Assembly (NCBI GenBank): GCA_003500135.1
Contig: DNTA01000279.1
Span: forward strand, 1-17,001
From: Cytophagales bacterium
Lineage (GTDB): Bacteria > Bacteroidota > Bacteroidia > Cytophagales > Cyclobacteriaceae
DNA length: 17,001 nt
Direction: 5' to 3'
Part shown: in pieces, positions 1 to 7,538 of the stretch
Numbering within the stretch: the stretch's first letter is position 1
Layout of the letters: each line of letters starts with the position of its first letter
Notes under the pieces: generated by a model
The model's input: the letters and a program-made list of their open reading frames with translations, nothing else
Told to the model about the DNA's origin: nothing
The model's database searches: none
Made by a program: the position numbers and the translations under genes

Positions 1-185
1 AGGCTGTCGGGGAAGTCGGCCTCGAGCCAAAGGGTATCGCCCAGTTGAAAAGTGTCCTGCTGCGGCCGGATGTCCAGGGGGATTTCAAGGTTGATGTATT
101 GAATGGTGTCCGGTCCTTCCGGGTCGCACCGGAAAGCCAGTATGCCGGCGAGCAGCAGCAGTATGATGGCGTTTCGTTTTTTCAT
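1..185 (-). CDS. Start of a probable exported lipoprotein, cut by the window edge
   Basis: Only the first 61 codons are present; the rest lies to the left of the window. The reading starts MKKRN, followed by a leucine-rich hydrophobic stretch and then Cys20, followed by acidic and proline residues (DPEGPD). This fits a Bacteroidota lipoprotein signal peptide. However, the residue before the cysteine is Arg where small residues are usual, so lipidation is not certain. The mature part contains a QQDTFQLGDTLWLEADF stretch, typical of an immunoglobulin-like beta-sandwich start. The gene follows the 651-residue metallopeptidase gene on the same strand after a 64-bp gap, so the two may be co-transcribed. 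No family could be assigned. Confidence 0.7.
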   Translation of the reverse strand, partial: MKKRNAIILLLLAGILAFRCDPEGPDTIQYINLEIPLDIRPQQDTFQLGDTLWLEADFPDS

Positions 186-202
186 GGCTTTTTGTTTTTA
201 GG

Positions 203-238
203 GCAAACTGCCTTCTTTTATTACAGAAGACAGTTTGC
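203..238 (-). terminator. Interrupted hairpin between metallopeptidase and next lipoprotein gene
   Basis: GCAAACTG (203-210) pairs with CAGTTTGC (231-238). An inner TTCT (213-216) pairs with AGAA (225-228). On the minus strand the stem is followed by CCCTAAAAAC rather than a run of T. It is therefore a weak intrinsic terminator at best and could instead be an mRNA processing or stability hairpin between the two genes. Confidence 0.35.
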
Positions 239-249
239 ATTGATTTTAC

Positions 250-2205
250 TTACCAACCGTACGATTTCCTTAACGTATTTACCTGATTCAATTGCCGGTT
301 GCCGTTTCCGGCCAGTATATTGGAGGTCAGTTTACTTACCGAAGTAGAGCCGGAAGTAAAGCCTTTGTATATACCGGAAACTGAATATCCGTTTACCGCA
401 TCATTGACTGAGGCGATCGTTTCTCCCGTATCCGTCATGTCGTGCAGCATGCCAAAGGGTATCCACCCCTCAGACCCCGTAGAGAACCTGTTAACCGGGG
501 CGGATGTGGTAGGCGTGTGGTTCTCCAGTTGCCGTAGACTTTCAACCCTAATATTAGCTGCAATATTTCCGCTAAACCCAGCGTAATATTCCCTTCTAAA
601 CGTGTTGTCCAGGTAATAGGCCCAGGCTTCGCCAACCGCGCAATGGCCAACGCCGCCGGAGTTGTGCGAGCCGTAGCCCCCTTCTTTCACGATATAGGCA
701 ATGTAGCTTGCCCAATAATTGTTGCCGGCCTTCCGGTAGTGGACCCCATGTGCCAGTTCATGCAGCATGGTCCTGAAAAACAAATTGAACTCTTCACATC
801 TTTCATTTCGCACATAGTTGTAGGTGATGTCGGGCACTACTTTCTTTACCACCTCTATAGTGGCGGCGCCCCATACGCCGAGCATCAATTGTATTGCTTT
901 TACCACATCGGAAGTGTGGCCTATCCTTCTTAGCATAGGGGCGGAAGCCTTTTTCGTCACCTTTGATGAAAGCCAGACATTGAGGTTGGAAGGTGGTGTG
1001 GAAATGCCGAACCTTGAACATAACTGGTTCATTTCGTACACGGCATTTATAGCAACTGCGGCGGTCCAATAGCGGGCGGTATTGCTGTGTGCATCGGCGC
1101 TGTATTTAAAGGTGTAGTTAAGGCTTTGCATGGAAGACCTGCTAAAAGTGCCCAAATTTTTCTTTACCGGCCATATGTACTGCCATATTATCAGCTTTCC
1201 ATTTATACCTCTGATGGTTGCGTTGCCATTTTTGAATTTCACCAGTATGGTGGCTTTTTTTCTAAACCCTTTGCCAATTCTAAATTTGCCGGAAGCATTT
1301 GTATAGGTTTTGGACAATTTAAACCATCTGCGCGCTTTTACCCTTGTGTACTTAATGGGAACGTTGCGTCCTATGGAATTGTCTTCGACATAAAGACTTC
1401 CCTCAGGATAATACCTTCTGGCTGCAACTGCGGGTTTTTCTTCCAGATCAATTAGTTCGTCTTCATTGCCCGAAAGTATCATGATCTCATTATACAATTC
1501 TTTCAAATTTATACCGAGTGACAATAAGAAAACAGTGCCTTCATACAACCGGTTAAACTTTTGTGTTTCTGGTTTTCTGGCCATATGTTCAAGGCAGTTA
1601 TATTCCATACCATTATCATCGGCACAAAGCGCAGGTTTAAAAGGCTGGGGTTCCCAGTGGTCGGGAATGTCTTCGGGTTTGATATCCGGATCTTCACCAT
1701 CCCATTCATCGCCGGCATCTTCGTCAAACAAAAATAATTCGTCTAATCGCGAGGCTTGTTTGGCAATAGGTATAACGCCCCCCCTTGGCACTAGGGTGTA
1801 GTGATAGGTGATCTGATTGGGGCCTAATATGGGGTCCTGATATGCAGTAAATTCCTCAAGCGGTAAAGGTGAAAGTGTTTCAGGAATATCATAATCCAAA
1901 GGGACATCCCAATAATCATAACCTTCTTGCTCCATTTCAATTAATTGATCATGGTTCTGAGGGTTTAACTTATAGTAATAATGTGTAGGTGTAAGCGATA
2001 CCGAGGCAATACGGCCTCCGTTTGCTTTTCTTTGTAGTAGATTGTTAACAGCTTTTTCCACATTGGATACTGTAAATGCGTTTCCAAACCTTTTTCCAAG
2101 CCGGTCTACCTGGTAGTCCGAACCCACAGGCGCTATGTCTTCGTCATATTGACATGAACCTAATAAAAGCCCACATACAATGCCTGTTTGTATTGTTCGT
2201 TTCAT
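250..2205 (-). CDS. Lipoprotein with gluzincin-type zinc metallopeptidase site
   Basis: The 651-residue product begins with a lipoprotein signal ending in LLGSC (Cys18). The cysteine is followed by QYDED, which resembles the acidic export signal that sends Bacteroidota lipoproteins to the cell surface. Residues about 67-140 carry a THYYYKLNPQ...YDYWDVPLDY pattern that I have seen at the front of many uncharacterised Bacteroidota exported proteins. Residues about 270-345 (GSLYVEDN, VKARRWF, TYTNASGKFRI) look like a small carboxypeptidase-regulatory-like beta domain. Near the C-terminus HELAHGVH (482-489) gives the HExxH zinc and catalytic residues His482, Glu483 and His486. Glu526 in GEAWAYYLD is the likely third zinc ligand, 40 residues downstream, as in gluzincins. 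I infer a surface-anchored peptidase; its substrate is unknown. ATG at 2203-2205 is the only sensible start because it places the signal peptide at the N-terminus. Confidence 0.8.
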   Translation of the reverse strand: MKRTIQTGIVCGLLLGSCQYDEDIAPVGSDYQVDRLGKRFGNAFTVSNVEKAVNNLLQRKANGGRIASVSLTPTHYYYKLNPQNHDQLIEMEQEGYDYWDVPLDYDIPETLSPLPLEEFTAYQDPILGPNQITYHYTLVPRGGVIPIAKQASRLDELFLFDEDAGDEWDGEDPDIKPEDIPDHWEPQPFKPALCADDNGMEYNCLEHMARKPETQKFNRLYEGTVFLLSLGINLKELYNEIMILSGNEDELIDLEEKPAVAARRYYPEGSLYVEDNSIGRNVPIKYTRVKARRWFKLSKTYTNASGKFRIGKGFRKKATILVKFKNGNATIRGINGKLIIWQYIWPVKKNLGTFSRSSMQSLNYTFKYSADAHSNTARYWTAAVAINAVYEMNQLCSRFGISTPPSNLNVWLSSKVTKKASAPMLRRIGHTSDVVKAIQLMLGVWGAATIEVVKKVVPDITYNYVRNERCEEFNLFFRTMLHELAHGVHYRKAGNNYWASYIAYIVKEGGYGSHNSGGVGHCAVGEAWAYYLDNTFRREYYAGFSGNIAANIRVESLRQLENHTPTTSAPVNRFSTGSEGWIPFGMLHDMTDTGETIASVNDAVNGYSVSGIYKGFTSGSTSVSKLTSNILAGNGNRQLNQVNTLRKSYGW

Positions 2206-2288
2206 AACGGTTAGTGTATGAATCTGTGGCTTTGGTTTGAGCGTTTGTCTAGCGTGACTATGATTTCATACATAGTGTTGTGAGCTTT

Positions 2289-2975
2289 TTATTCTTTCCT
2301 TTTGTTCAAGAAATCAAACTTATAGTATGCTCTCAAACTATACATAATGTACTGCTCATTCGGGTTTTCCGGAAAATCCTCAGGAATGTAGAGCGCTTTA
2401 ATCTCCAGATTGATCACCTTTTTTATTGGTATAGTAACGAAAGCATTGTATGTTTTAAATTCAATATTGTGATATCTTGGCACAGGGTTCACAAACTCAT
2501 AGCCCTTACCGGCATTTACAAAAGTCAATCCAACTCCAAAATCTATTTTTCTCTTAAATACGAGATTGAAATTGTGATCTACTATGAATTCTTTTACGTA
2601 TACATTTTCCGATTCTAATCTGCTATAGATGACATCATATCTAAGGTTAGAATAGTACTCAAATCCTATATTTCTTGTTCTGATCTGTAACCCGGGGTTG
2701 ATACTAAATCCTTGTACATTTTTTTCATAAGAATAAGGTTTTGTAGGGTCAGCCGGTATCACTGCTTTAAAGTTAAAGAAATTCATAGCTGTGCTGCGCC
2801 AGGTGATACCAGCTGTTGGGTATATTTTAATCGCTTTTTCCTGTCCTATGGATTCATATGGAAATAGTAAGATGAATACTATCGCCAGTGTGCAGAAAAG
2901 ATTATGCACGAAGGAGCCGGCCTTGGTCGACTCCTTCTTTTTCATTACTGATACTGTGCGCTCCATTCTATGCAT
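2289..2975 (-). CDS. Probable small outer-membrane beta-barrel protein
   Basis: The 228-residue product has a signal peptide (hydrophobic core about residues 26-40, likely cut after Gln45 in ESIGQ). The rest is dominated by alternating polar/aromatic strands (IGFEYYSNLRYDVIYS, FNLVFKRKIDFGVGLTFV, YIMYSLRAYYKFDF), typical of a small outer-membrane barrel. Three starts are possible: Met1, Met4 and Met11. Met11 (MKKKESTKAG) would give the most ordinary signal peptide, and the earlier ones lengthen the N-region. A TATTTTTG match to the -7 box lies at 2998-3005 on the minus strand, without a matching -33 box. The gene sits 71 bp after the next barrel gene and 83 bp before the metallopeptidase gene. 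No specific family recognised. Confidence 0.65.
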   Translation of the reverse strand: MHRMERTVSVMKKKESTKAGSFVHNLFCTLAIVFILLFPYESIGQEKAIKIYPTAGITWRSTAMNFFNFKAVIPADPTKPYSYEKNVQGFSINPGLQIRTRNIGFEYYSNLRYDVIYSRLESENVYVKEFIVDHNFNLVFKRKIDFGVGLTFVNAGKGYEFVNPVPRYHNIEFKTYNAFVTIPIKKVINLEIKALYIPEDFPENPNEQYIMYSLRAYYKFDFLNKRKE

Positions 2976-3046
2976 TCTCCACGAATTTTCTAAGGAGCAA
3001 AAATACTCAATTTCACCCGTTCAGCCTGCATTACGTTTATATAGTG

Positions 3047-3751
3047 TTAGCGAGTTTTTTGATTTAATTTAAGGCTATAAAATCTATAACCTATTGAAAA
3101 ACTTAGAAATTGCCAGCTATTTTTAAAATTGTAACTCTGACCAGAGATTTCTATTTTTTTCGAATACACGGACTGATGTTGATTTTTCGCCCATACAATA
3201 AATCGTCTATATTCAGCTGATGCCCCATATATTAAACTGAAAGATACTGGCTTAACCACATTGTCTAAAGAATTCATCACTAAGGCAACTCCAGGATGCC
3301 TGCCGTTAAATGAGATCTCGGGCTGATCAATTCGAAAATTAAAACTGGTATTTAAACCACCAAATATTCTTACTTTTAGCTCACCCAACTTCAATAATTC
3401 GAATTGTGGCATTATTTCTATTGATAAATTGGTTACTGGTGACAAGGTAACTTTTTTAACCGAACAGAATTGACATTGTTCACTATTATTGTAGACGGTG
3501 TTGCTAATGTAAATTGGTCTAATTGTGAATTTGTTATGAAGCGAAACCCTATCTACTATATCTATTTCGTAAAACAAGCCACCGAACATTTCACCTCGAT
3601 CGCTATCATTAACAACGACTCTTATACTGTCGAAGTCATTTATTCCTTGATACGAATGAAAATATGTGCCAAATTCAAGACCAAACGAATTTTGCGCAGT
3701 ACCCTCTTTTACAACTACCAAACAGAAAATAATTATAAATAGATTTCTCAT
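3047..3751 (-). CDS. Probable outer-membrane beta-barrel protein with a CxxC
   Basis: The 234-residue product has a clear signal peptide (MRNLFIIIFCLVVV, cut near TAQ/NS at residues 18-20). Many amphipathic strands follow, ending in FLSFSIGYRFYSLKL, as in small outer-membrane barrels. Cys93 and Cys96 (EQCQFC) form a CxxC that probably lies in a surface loop and could form a disulfide. It shows no obvious direct similarity to the 228-residue barrel encoded next, beyond fold type. It lies downstream of the 459-residue lipoprotein gene, but a strong hairpin stands between them, so it may have its own promoter or receive read-through only. Function unknown. Confidence 0.7.
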   Translation of the reverse strand: MRNLFIIIFCLVVVKEGTAQNSFGLEFGTYFHSYQGINDFDSIRVVVNDSDRGEMFGGLFYEIDIVDRVSLHNKFTIRPIYISNTVYNNSEQCQFCSVKKVTLSPVTNLSIEIMPQFELLKLGELKVRIFGGLNTSFNFRIDQPEISFNGRHPGVALVMNSLDNVVKPVSFSLIYGASAEYRRFIVWAKNQHQSVYSKKIEISGQSYNFKNSWQFLSFSIGYRFYSLKLNQKTR

Positions 3752-3765
3752 GATTTTTCTTTTTA

Positions 3766-3797
3766 AATGTGAGGCCTACTCATTTAGGCCTCACATT
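3766..3797 (-). terminator. Strong 13-bp hairpin, probable terminator after the 459-residue lipoprotein gene
   Basis: AATGTGAGGCCTA (3766-3778) and TAGGCCTCACATT (3785-3797) pair perfectly over 13 bp around the six-base loop CTCATT. On the minus strand it begins about 11 bp after the lipoprotein stop and is followed by TTAAAAAGAAAAA. The downstream tract has few T residues, so termination may be partial. It would decide how much of the downstream barrel genes is transcribed from upstream. Confidence 0.6.
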
Positions 3798-3808
3798 ATG
3801 TTTGAAAT

Positions 3809-5188
3809 CTACTGTCTCACTTGGAATTTAATTTTACCAGTATTATAGGTATATCCATCTCCATCAGTATTGTCACAATATTCAACCACAGACTCTCCCA
3901 TGAAATCATCCTGAGACTGAATAGTATTTTTGACGCTAAATGTTTGAGTAGTTTTACTGCCATCGTCATTTTCAAATGTCGCTGAAAAACTGCTATTTAA
4001 CTCGACTGTGCTACCCCCATCTTTTTCAACCCATGAATAAAGCATCGCACTTCCGTAAATGTCTTTATCCCATGTTACCACCTCTGCATTGCCAAGTCCA
4101 AACCATTCAGGATAACACTTAAAAATACCACAATTTTTAAAGTGTTTATCTCTTCCACTAAAAGCCTTAGTAACTTTTACTATCGCACCATTAACTTGAC
4201 CGAAAAATATTGTCACTTCAATATCTTGGCCCCCATCAAACCATTCATTCACATCCCTGTAATTTTTCATAGTATTGAAAATCATTCTGTGTAACCTGTC
4301 CTTGCCAGATTTCCTATCACGGTCACAAGTGATAGTACTACCACCTGTTCCTCCTCCGGGACCACCTGGTGAACGTGGTGGAAAACTTGGTAAACGGGCA
4401 ATTATGCATTTGTTTATTTCATTATATACACTTGATCTTAGATAGTACCGGTTGAGATCATCGTCAAAGTAGGCTTCTTGCATAATGGGGCATTGATCTA
4501 TTACAGGGTAATCTTGTGCAGACCTTCCATTAGTAACATTGCTTTCTTTCTTAAAGACCATTAGCCTCTCATTTTCGCTTATCACTATTGTTAACTGATC
4601 GGGTTCCTTAGTAGCATCTAATTCGTAGTAGTTACCATCTAAATCATATGCTGGAATAATATGAGATGTTTCATAGTCTGATGGAACAAAAGCAACTAAT
4701 GGCGTTTCCGATTCTGTTTGCCAGTTCTCTACATTACTATTAGTAAGGTTTGGTATGGCCACTTGTAAAAGTGGGTAGTACGTACTTAAAGAATCTAAAA
4801 GTAAACTACTTGTTGTCCTAGAAGCCGAATTGGAATTGGTGCCAGCAATGATGTCACCAAAACTTAAAGAAGATGTCCTTCCATTTTCTGAAACTCGTAT
4901 TTGATGATTCTTAGTTACTCCAATTAAAAAATTATAGTCTCCATCGAATCGATCTAGTGCTTTTTCCTTTACGAAATTTCTCACTTCTATGCTGGAAAGG
5001 TTTTTGGCTAAATTTTGAGCTACCTTAGCCGCTAGGTGGTCTTTGACAACATTAACAATCAAATTTGTTTCTTCTTTTATCTCGTTAATGGGGTTCACAT
5101 CATCCTTGTTTTCCTGACATGAGGCAATGAAAAGAATTAAGGCCATCATAGGCCATTTCAAGATTTGCACAGTCTTTTTCATATGCAT
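3809..5188 (-). CDS. Exported lipoprotein of unknown function with Gly/Pro linker
   Basis: The 459-residue product has a lipoprotein signal ending FIASC (Cys24 from Met1, or Cys22 if translation starts at Met3). It is followed by QENKDD, an acidic stretch compatible with surface export. Residues about 40-265 form a first region. A proline/glycine linker follows (PPRSPGGPGGGTGG, 270-283). The C-terminal domain (about 288-459) contains a conserved-looking FNTMKNYRDVNEWF stretch, cysteines 353 and 358, and a beta-rich end (VEYCDN...YNTGKIKFQVRQ). I have seen related C-terminal domains in uncharacterised Bacteroidota lipoproteins but know no function. ATG at both codon 1 and codon 3 fit. The stop of a possible 32-residue ORF lies only five bases upstream. 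Confidence 0.75.
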   Translation of the reverse strand: MHMKKTVQILKWPMMALILFIASCQENKDDVNPINEIKEETNLIVNVVKDHLAAKVAQNLAKNLSSIEVRNFVKEKALDRFDGDYNFLIGVTKNHQIRVSENGRTSSLSFGDIIAGTNSNSASRTTSSLLLDSLSTYYPLLQVAIPNLTNSNVENWQTESETPLVAFVPSDYETSHIIPAYDLDGNYYELDATKEPDQLTIVISENERLMVFKKESNVTNGRSAQDYPVIDQCPIMQEAYFDDDLNRYYLRSSVYNEINKCIIARLPSFPPRSPGGPGGGTGGSTITCDRDRKSGKDRLHRMIFNTMKNYRDVNEWFDGGQDIEVTIFFGQVNGAIVKVTKAFSGRDKHFKNCGIFKCYPEWFGLGNAEVVTWDKDIYGSAMLYSWVEKDGGSTVELNSSFSATFENDDGSKTTQTFSVKNTIQSQDDFMGESVVEYCDNTDGDGYTYNTGKIKFQVRQ

Positions 5189-5193
5189 AGTAT

Positions 5194-5292
5194 TTAACTT
5201 TTAAGGTTTAGAATTTTAGCCAAACTTTCACGAAGTATGGCTTGGGAACTATTCCCGTAAGCGATCATAAATATCCGCATCTGTTTACTCAT
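5194..5292 (-). CDS. Possible 32-residue peptide upstream of the lipoprotein gene
   Basis: A short frame runs from ATG at 5290-5292 to TAA at 5194-5196. AGG motifs lie just before the start (AGGAACCAGG). The predicted product begins MSKQMRIFMIAYG and ends in an amphipathic stretch (SSQAILRESLAKILNLKS). The stop is five bases from the ATG of the 459-residue lipoprotein, a spacing that would suit translational coupling or a leader peptide. An open frame this short can occur by chance, and I recognise no family, so this is a candidate only. Confidence 0.3.
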   Translation of the reverse strand: MSKQMRIFMIAYGNSSQAILRESLAKILNLKS

Positions 5293-5763
5293 CCTGGTTC
5301 CTAATTCTTAATGAGAATGTCATTGCCCTTTTTTGGGACTGCTTTGTTTTTTGAACCTTTGTTTTCTGTGAGATGCTTCCATTATATGCTCGCTAACATG
5401 TTTGTAATAAAAATGATCAATAGCGGCTAATAGACTCTTACAGTATTCAGCTGAATTACGCGGAAAGATAGATATATTAGATCATAGAGATTCCTTAAAT
5501 ATTTCTTGAAATATTACTTTTGGCCTTTCAAAAAAAATTGACATAATAAAAGGGGTATAAATGATTAAAATTTAAAAAATGAGGTGGTTTTAATTGGCCT
5601 CTTTTTTATGAAAACATTCCTTGTTCTGATTGAAATTGAATCCATTTATATTCCAATGGATTGAAATATTACATCGATTGATTGTTTCGATTTAGAAAGC
5701 AATGAAAATTGTGTTTTAACCCGCAAAATCCATGACATTTTCCGCCGCCAGGTCCGACGATAA

Positions 5764-5785
5764 ATGTCAGGGTTAACCCTGACAT
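5764..5785. repeat. Perfect 22-bp palindrome
   Basis: The sequence is its own reverse complement over 22 bp, centred on GTTAAC, with arms ATGTCAGG and CCTGACAT at the ends. The same TGACAT arm occurs again at 5733-5738. The left arm can therefore pair either with its partner in the palindrome or with the upstream copy (TGACATTT at 5733 with AAATGTCA at 5762). A direct repeat AGGGTTA also lies at 5769-5775 and 5786-5792. This fits a dimeric regulator operator or a structured RNA; its target gene is not clear. Confidence 0.6.
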
Positions 5786-5928
5786 AGGGTTATTGAATAT
5801 CAATTATTTACCATAATTTATCGTTATTATTCAAAGCAACGTCATGAATATTCGGGTTTAATCGGGCAACTCCAAAATAAAAAATAGAGATTAAAGAAAG
5901 GAAGAAGCTGTGATTATTGGGCTACATT

Positions 5929-5949
5929 GGCGTTGGTATATACCACGCC
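5929..5949 (-). terminator. Palindromic hairpin after the ExbD-like gene
   Basis: TGGTATATACCA (5934-5945) is a perfect 12-bp palindrome flanked by GGCG (5929-5932) and CGCC (5946-5949), with a single unpaired T at 5933. It lies about 30 bp past the stop of the minus-strand membrane protein gene. That position suits a terminator, but there is no T-run after it, so the role is uncertain. Confidence 0.35.
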
Positions 5950-5979
5950 GTGAAATGGCTCTTTGTGAGGAATTGATTT

Positions 5980-7449
5980 TTACTTATTCAATTCTATTAA
6001 ATTTATTTCTTCATAAGTCCATTCGATCACGTTGATGGGGTAGGTATGATTTATCAGCTCTTCTATTTCGCTCGGGCTTTTGGTGGTATTTTGATTAAGC
6101 CAGGTCTTTTCGGAGTTTCGTAATTTTTGAATCTCACTATGCACTAAATCCAATATTTCTATGTATCGTCCAAAGCTAATTGCACCATCAACGTTCAAAA
6201 TAATGGCATAACGGTTATGGTATTTCTTTACCAGTTTATAGATGATATCTCTTAGATCCTTAGTGTTGACCAGTTGATTATTGACCTTAGTGGTTTCAGT
6301 ATTTATCTCTATTTCTATACGGTTAATCAATTTTATGTCATCAATTCGGTAAAGGTTCGATTTGGGGAGCTTTAACTTATAAGATTCAGGATTAAGGCTT
6401 GCCACAGAATCAATAAAATATTTCATCCAGGGGTCATAAGCAGGTAATTGTTGAGGTATTCCACAATATTTAAATATTGGGTTTTGTGCTGAATAGCGTG
6501 AATGTTTTCTGCCCGTTGAATACCAGATTCGGTAGTGACCTGCTTTTCTTATTTCGTGCCTTAGTTCCTGGACATGACTCATAATCATACTTCTATCTAT
6601 ATGTAGGTTAAGTAAGATCTGCTCGTGTTCACTAAGCTTTGCATCCAGGTCTACCAGTTCATTAAATACCTCTTTCAAATGGAAAGATTGCCATCGATTA
6701 TTCACAAAAAGGATGGGTTTTAACTCCACACTATCCAATACCATATAAATATCCTCAGCGATGGCATTTGCAGGTATTTGTTTATGATAACGGCTTACCG
6801 GAACTTGAAGATTGTAAAGATTTTCGATTTGATTATCGTGGTAATTCTTATTGACTTTGTTGTAGTCCACAAAGTCTTTAAATGCAAATGAGACGCTGAA
6901 AACCATAAATATAAGAAAAGACAAGGACCAAAAAAGTTTCCGTTTGCTGCCCAATAGGCTTACCATTTTTGGATATGGGCTCATAAAAACAACAATTGGT
7001 AAAAGAATCAGAAATATGGGAAACTCCTTTTGAAAGTCCAGATCAAACTGTATGGGAAGAATCATATAGAGCAATCCAAGTAAGGCGCCAAGCGTACCAA
7101 ACCACAACAACAAACTCCATAGATAGAAATTGAGTTCATTGATTGGATGCCTGACCAATCTTTTGTTTTCAAAAGCATACATTGTCAAAACAAATCGCAA
7201 GGAAACCAGGAACCCAATAGAGGAAGCTAAAGCTGATAAAAATAGATTACTCAGAAAGACCTCTGTTTCATTTAGCGTAAGAAGTATCTTTCTTCCTGTA
7301 TCGCCGGAAAAAATTCGAAAGGTCTCTCTGGTAAAGTAAAAAAATGCATATAATATGTAATTGTACAGGGCCCAAAGTAAAATACCCGTAACTATATTTT
7401 GAACCGGGATACCGGGCCCGTTGCGTCGATAATTAAATTTTCTAACCAA
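5980..7449 (-). CDS. Five-helix membrane protein with two ExbD/TolR-like periplasmic domains
   Basis: The 489-residue product starts with a basic N-terminus (MVRKFNYRRNG) and has five predicted membrane helices at about 15-39, 66-92, 106-132, 142-158 and 172-190. A soluble C-terminal half follows. With a cytoplasmic N-terminus, an odd helix number puts that half in the periplasm. Residues about 372-447 (IEIEINTETTKVNN, NTKDLRDIIYKLVKKY, AIILNVDGAISFGRYIEILDLV) follow the pattern of the ExbD/TolR periplasmic domain. Residues about 229-312 (PILFVNNRWQSF, LKEVFNEL, ILLNLHIDRSMIMSHVQELRHEIRKAGHYRIWY) look like a second, more diverged copy. True ExbD has one helix and one such domain, so this is not a standard ExbD. 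The start is a TTG: no in-frame ATG exists between the upstream stop at 7483 and the second helix. Function is unknown; a role in energising or sensing envelope transport is inference only. Confidence 0.7.
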   Translation of the reverse strand: MVRKFNYRRNGPGIPVQNIVTGILLWALYNYILYAFFYFTRETFRIFSGDTGRKILLTLNETEVFLSNLFLSALASSIGFLVSLRFVLTMYAFENKRLVRHPINELNFYLWSLLLWFGTLGALLGLLYMILPIQFDLDFQKEFPIFLILLPIVVFMSPYPKMVSLLGSKRKLFWSLSFLIFMVFSVSFAFKDFVDYNKVNKNYHDNQIENLYNLQVPVSRYHKQIPANAIAEDIYMVLDSVELKPILFVNNRWQSFHLKEVFNELVDLDAKLSEHEQILLNLHIDRSMIMSHVQELRHEIRKAGHYRIWYSTGRKHSRYSAQNPIFKYCGIPQQLPAYDPWMKYFIDSVASLNPESYKLKLPKSNLYRIDDIKLINRIEIEINTETTKVNNQLVNTKDLRDIIYKLVKKYHNRYAIILNVDGAISFGRYIEILDLVHSEIQKLRNSEKTWLNQNTTKSPSEIEELINHTYPINVIEWTYEEINLIELNK

Positions 7450-7538
7450 TTTTATGAGCGGAACCTTTTTTTTGATGTGAAATTAAGAGTTTTCGTTAGA
7501 AAAACACTAATTTAATCCACCAACCAAACCTAAGCAAA

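Larger units (their letters stand above)
5293..5979. other. 687-bp region with no convincing gene but several dyads
   Basis: No frame with credible coding character was found on either strand. The stretch is AT-rich and holds inverted repeats: AATCCATT/AATGGATT (5639-5646 and 5655-5662), TGACATTT/AAATGTCA (5733-5740 and 5762-5769), a 22-bp palindrome (5764-5785), and a palindromic hairpin (5929-5949). These could be regulatory sites for the minus-strand lipoprotein gene, a small RNA, or remnants of a lost gene. No promoter matching TTG-N19/20-TAnnTTTG was seen here. Confidence 0.5.

Noticed and set aside
643..1801. Plus-strand frames of 82-122 codons inside the metallopeptidase gene
   Set aside because: The minus-strand protein has a signal peptide and complete zinc site; the antisense frames show nothing recognisable.
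2257..2276. ACTATG-N8-CATAGT dyad between the barrel and metallopeptidase genes
   Set aside because: Six-base AT-rich arms with an eight-base loop and no T-run; common by chance, so not listed as a terminator.
2998..3005. TATTTTTG on the minus strand as a promoter for the 228-residue barrel
   Set aside because: The -7 match is good but there is no TTG at the required distance; noted in the gene entry only.
5581..5607. GAGG...CCTC stem followed by T6 as a plus-strand terminator
   Set aside because: Only four or five pairs with a long loop and no plus-strand gene upstream to terminate.
5293..5979. CRISPR array or tRNA in the gene-free stretch
   Set aside because: No regularly spaced direct repeats and no cloverleaf-like arms or T-loop motif were found.
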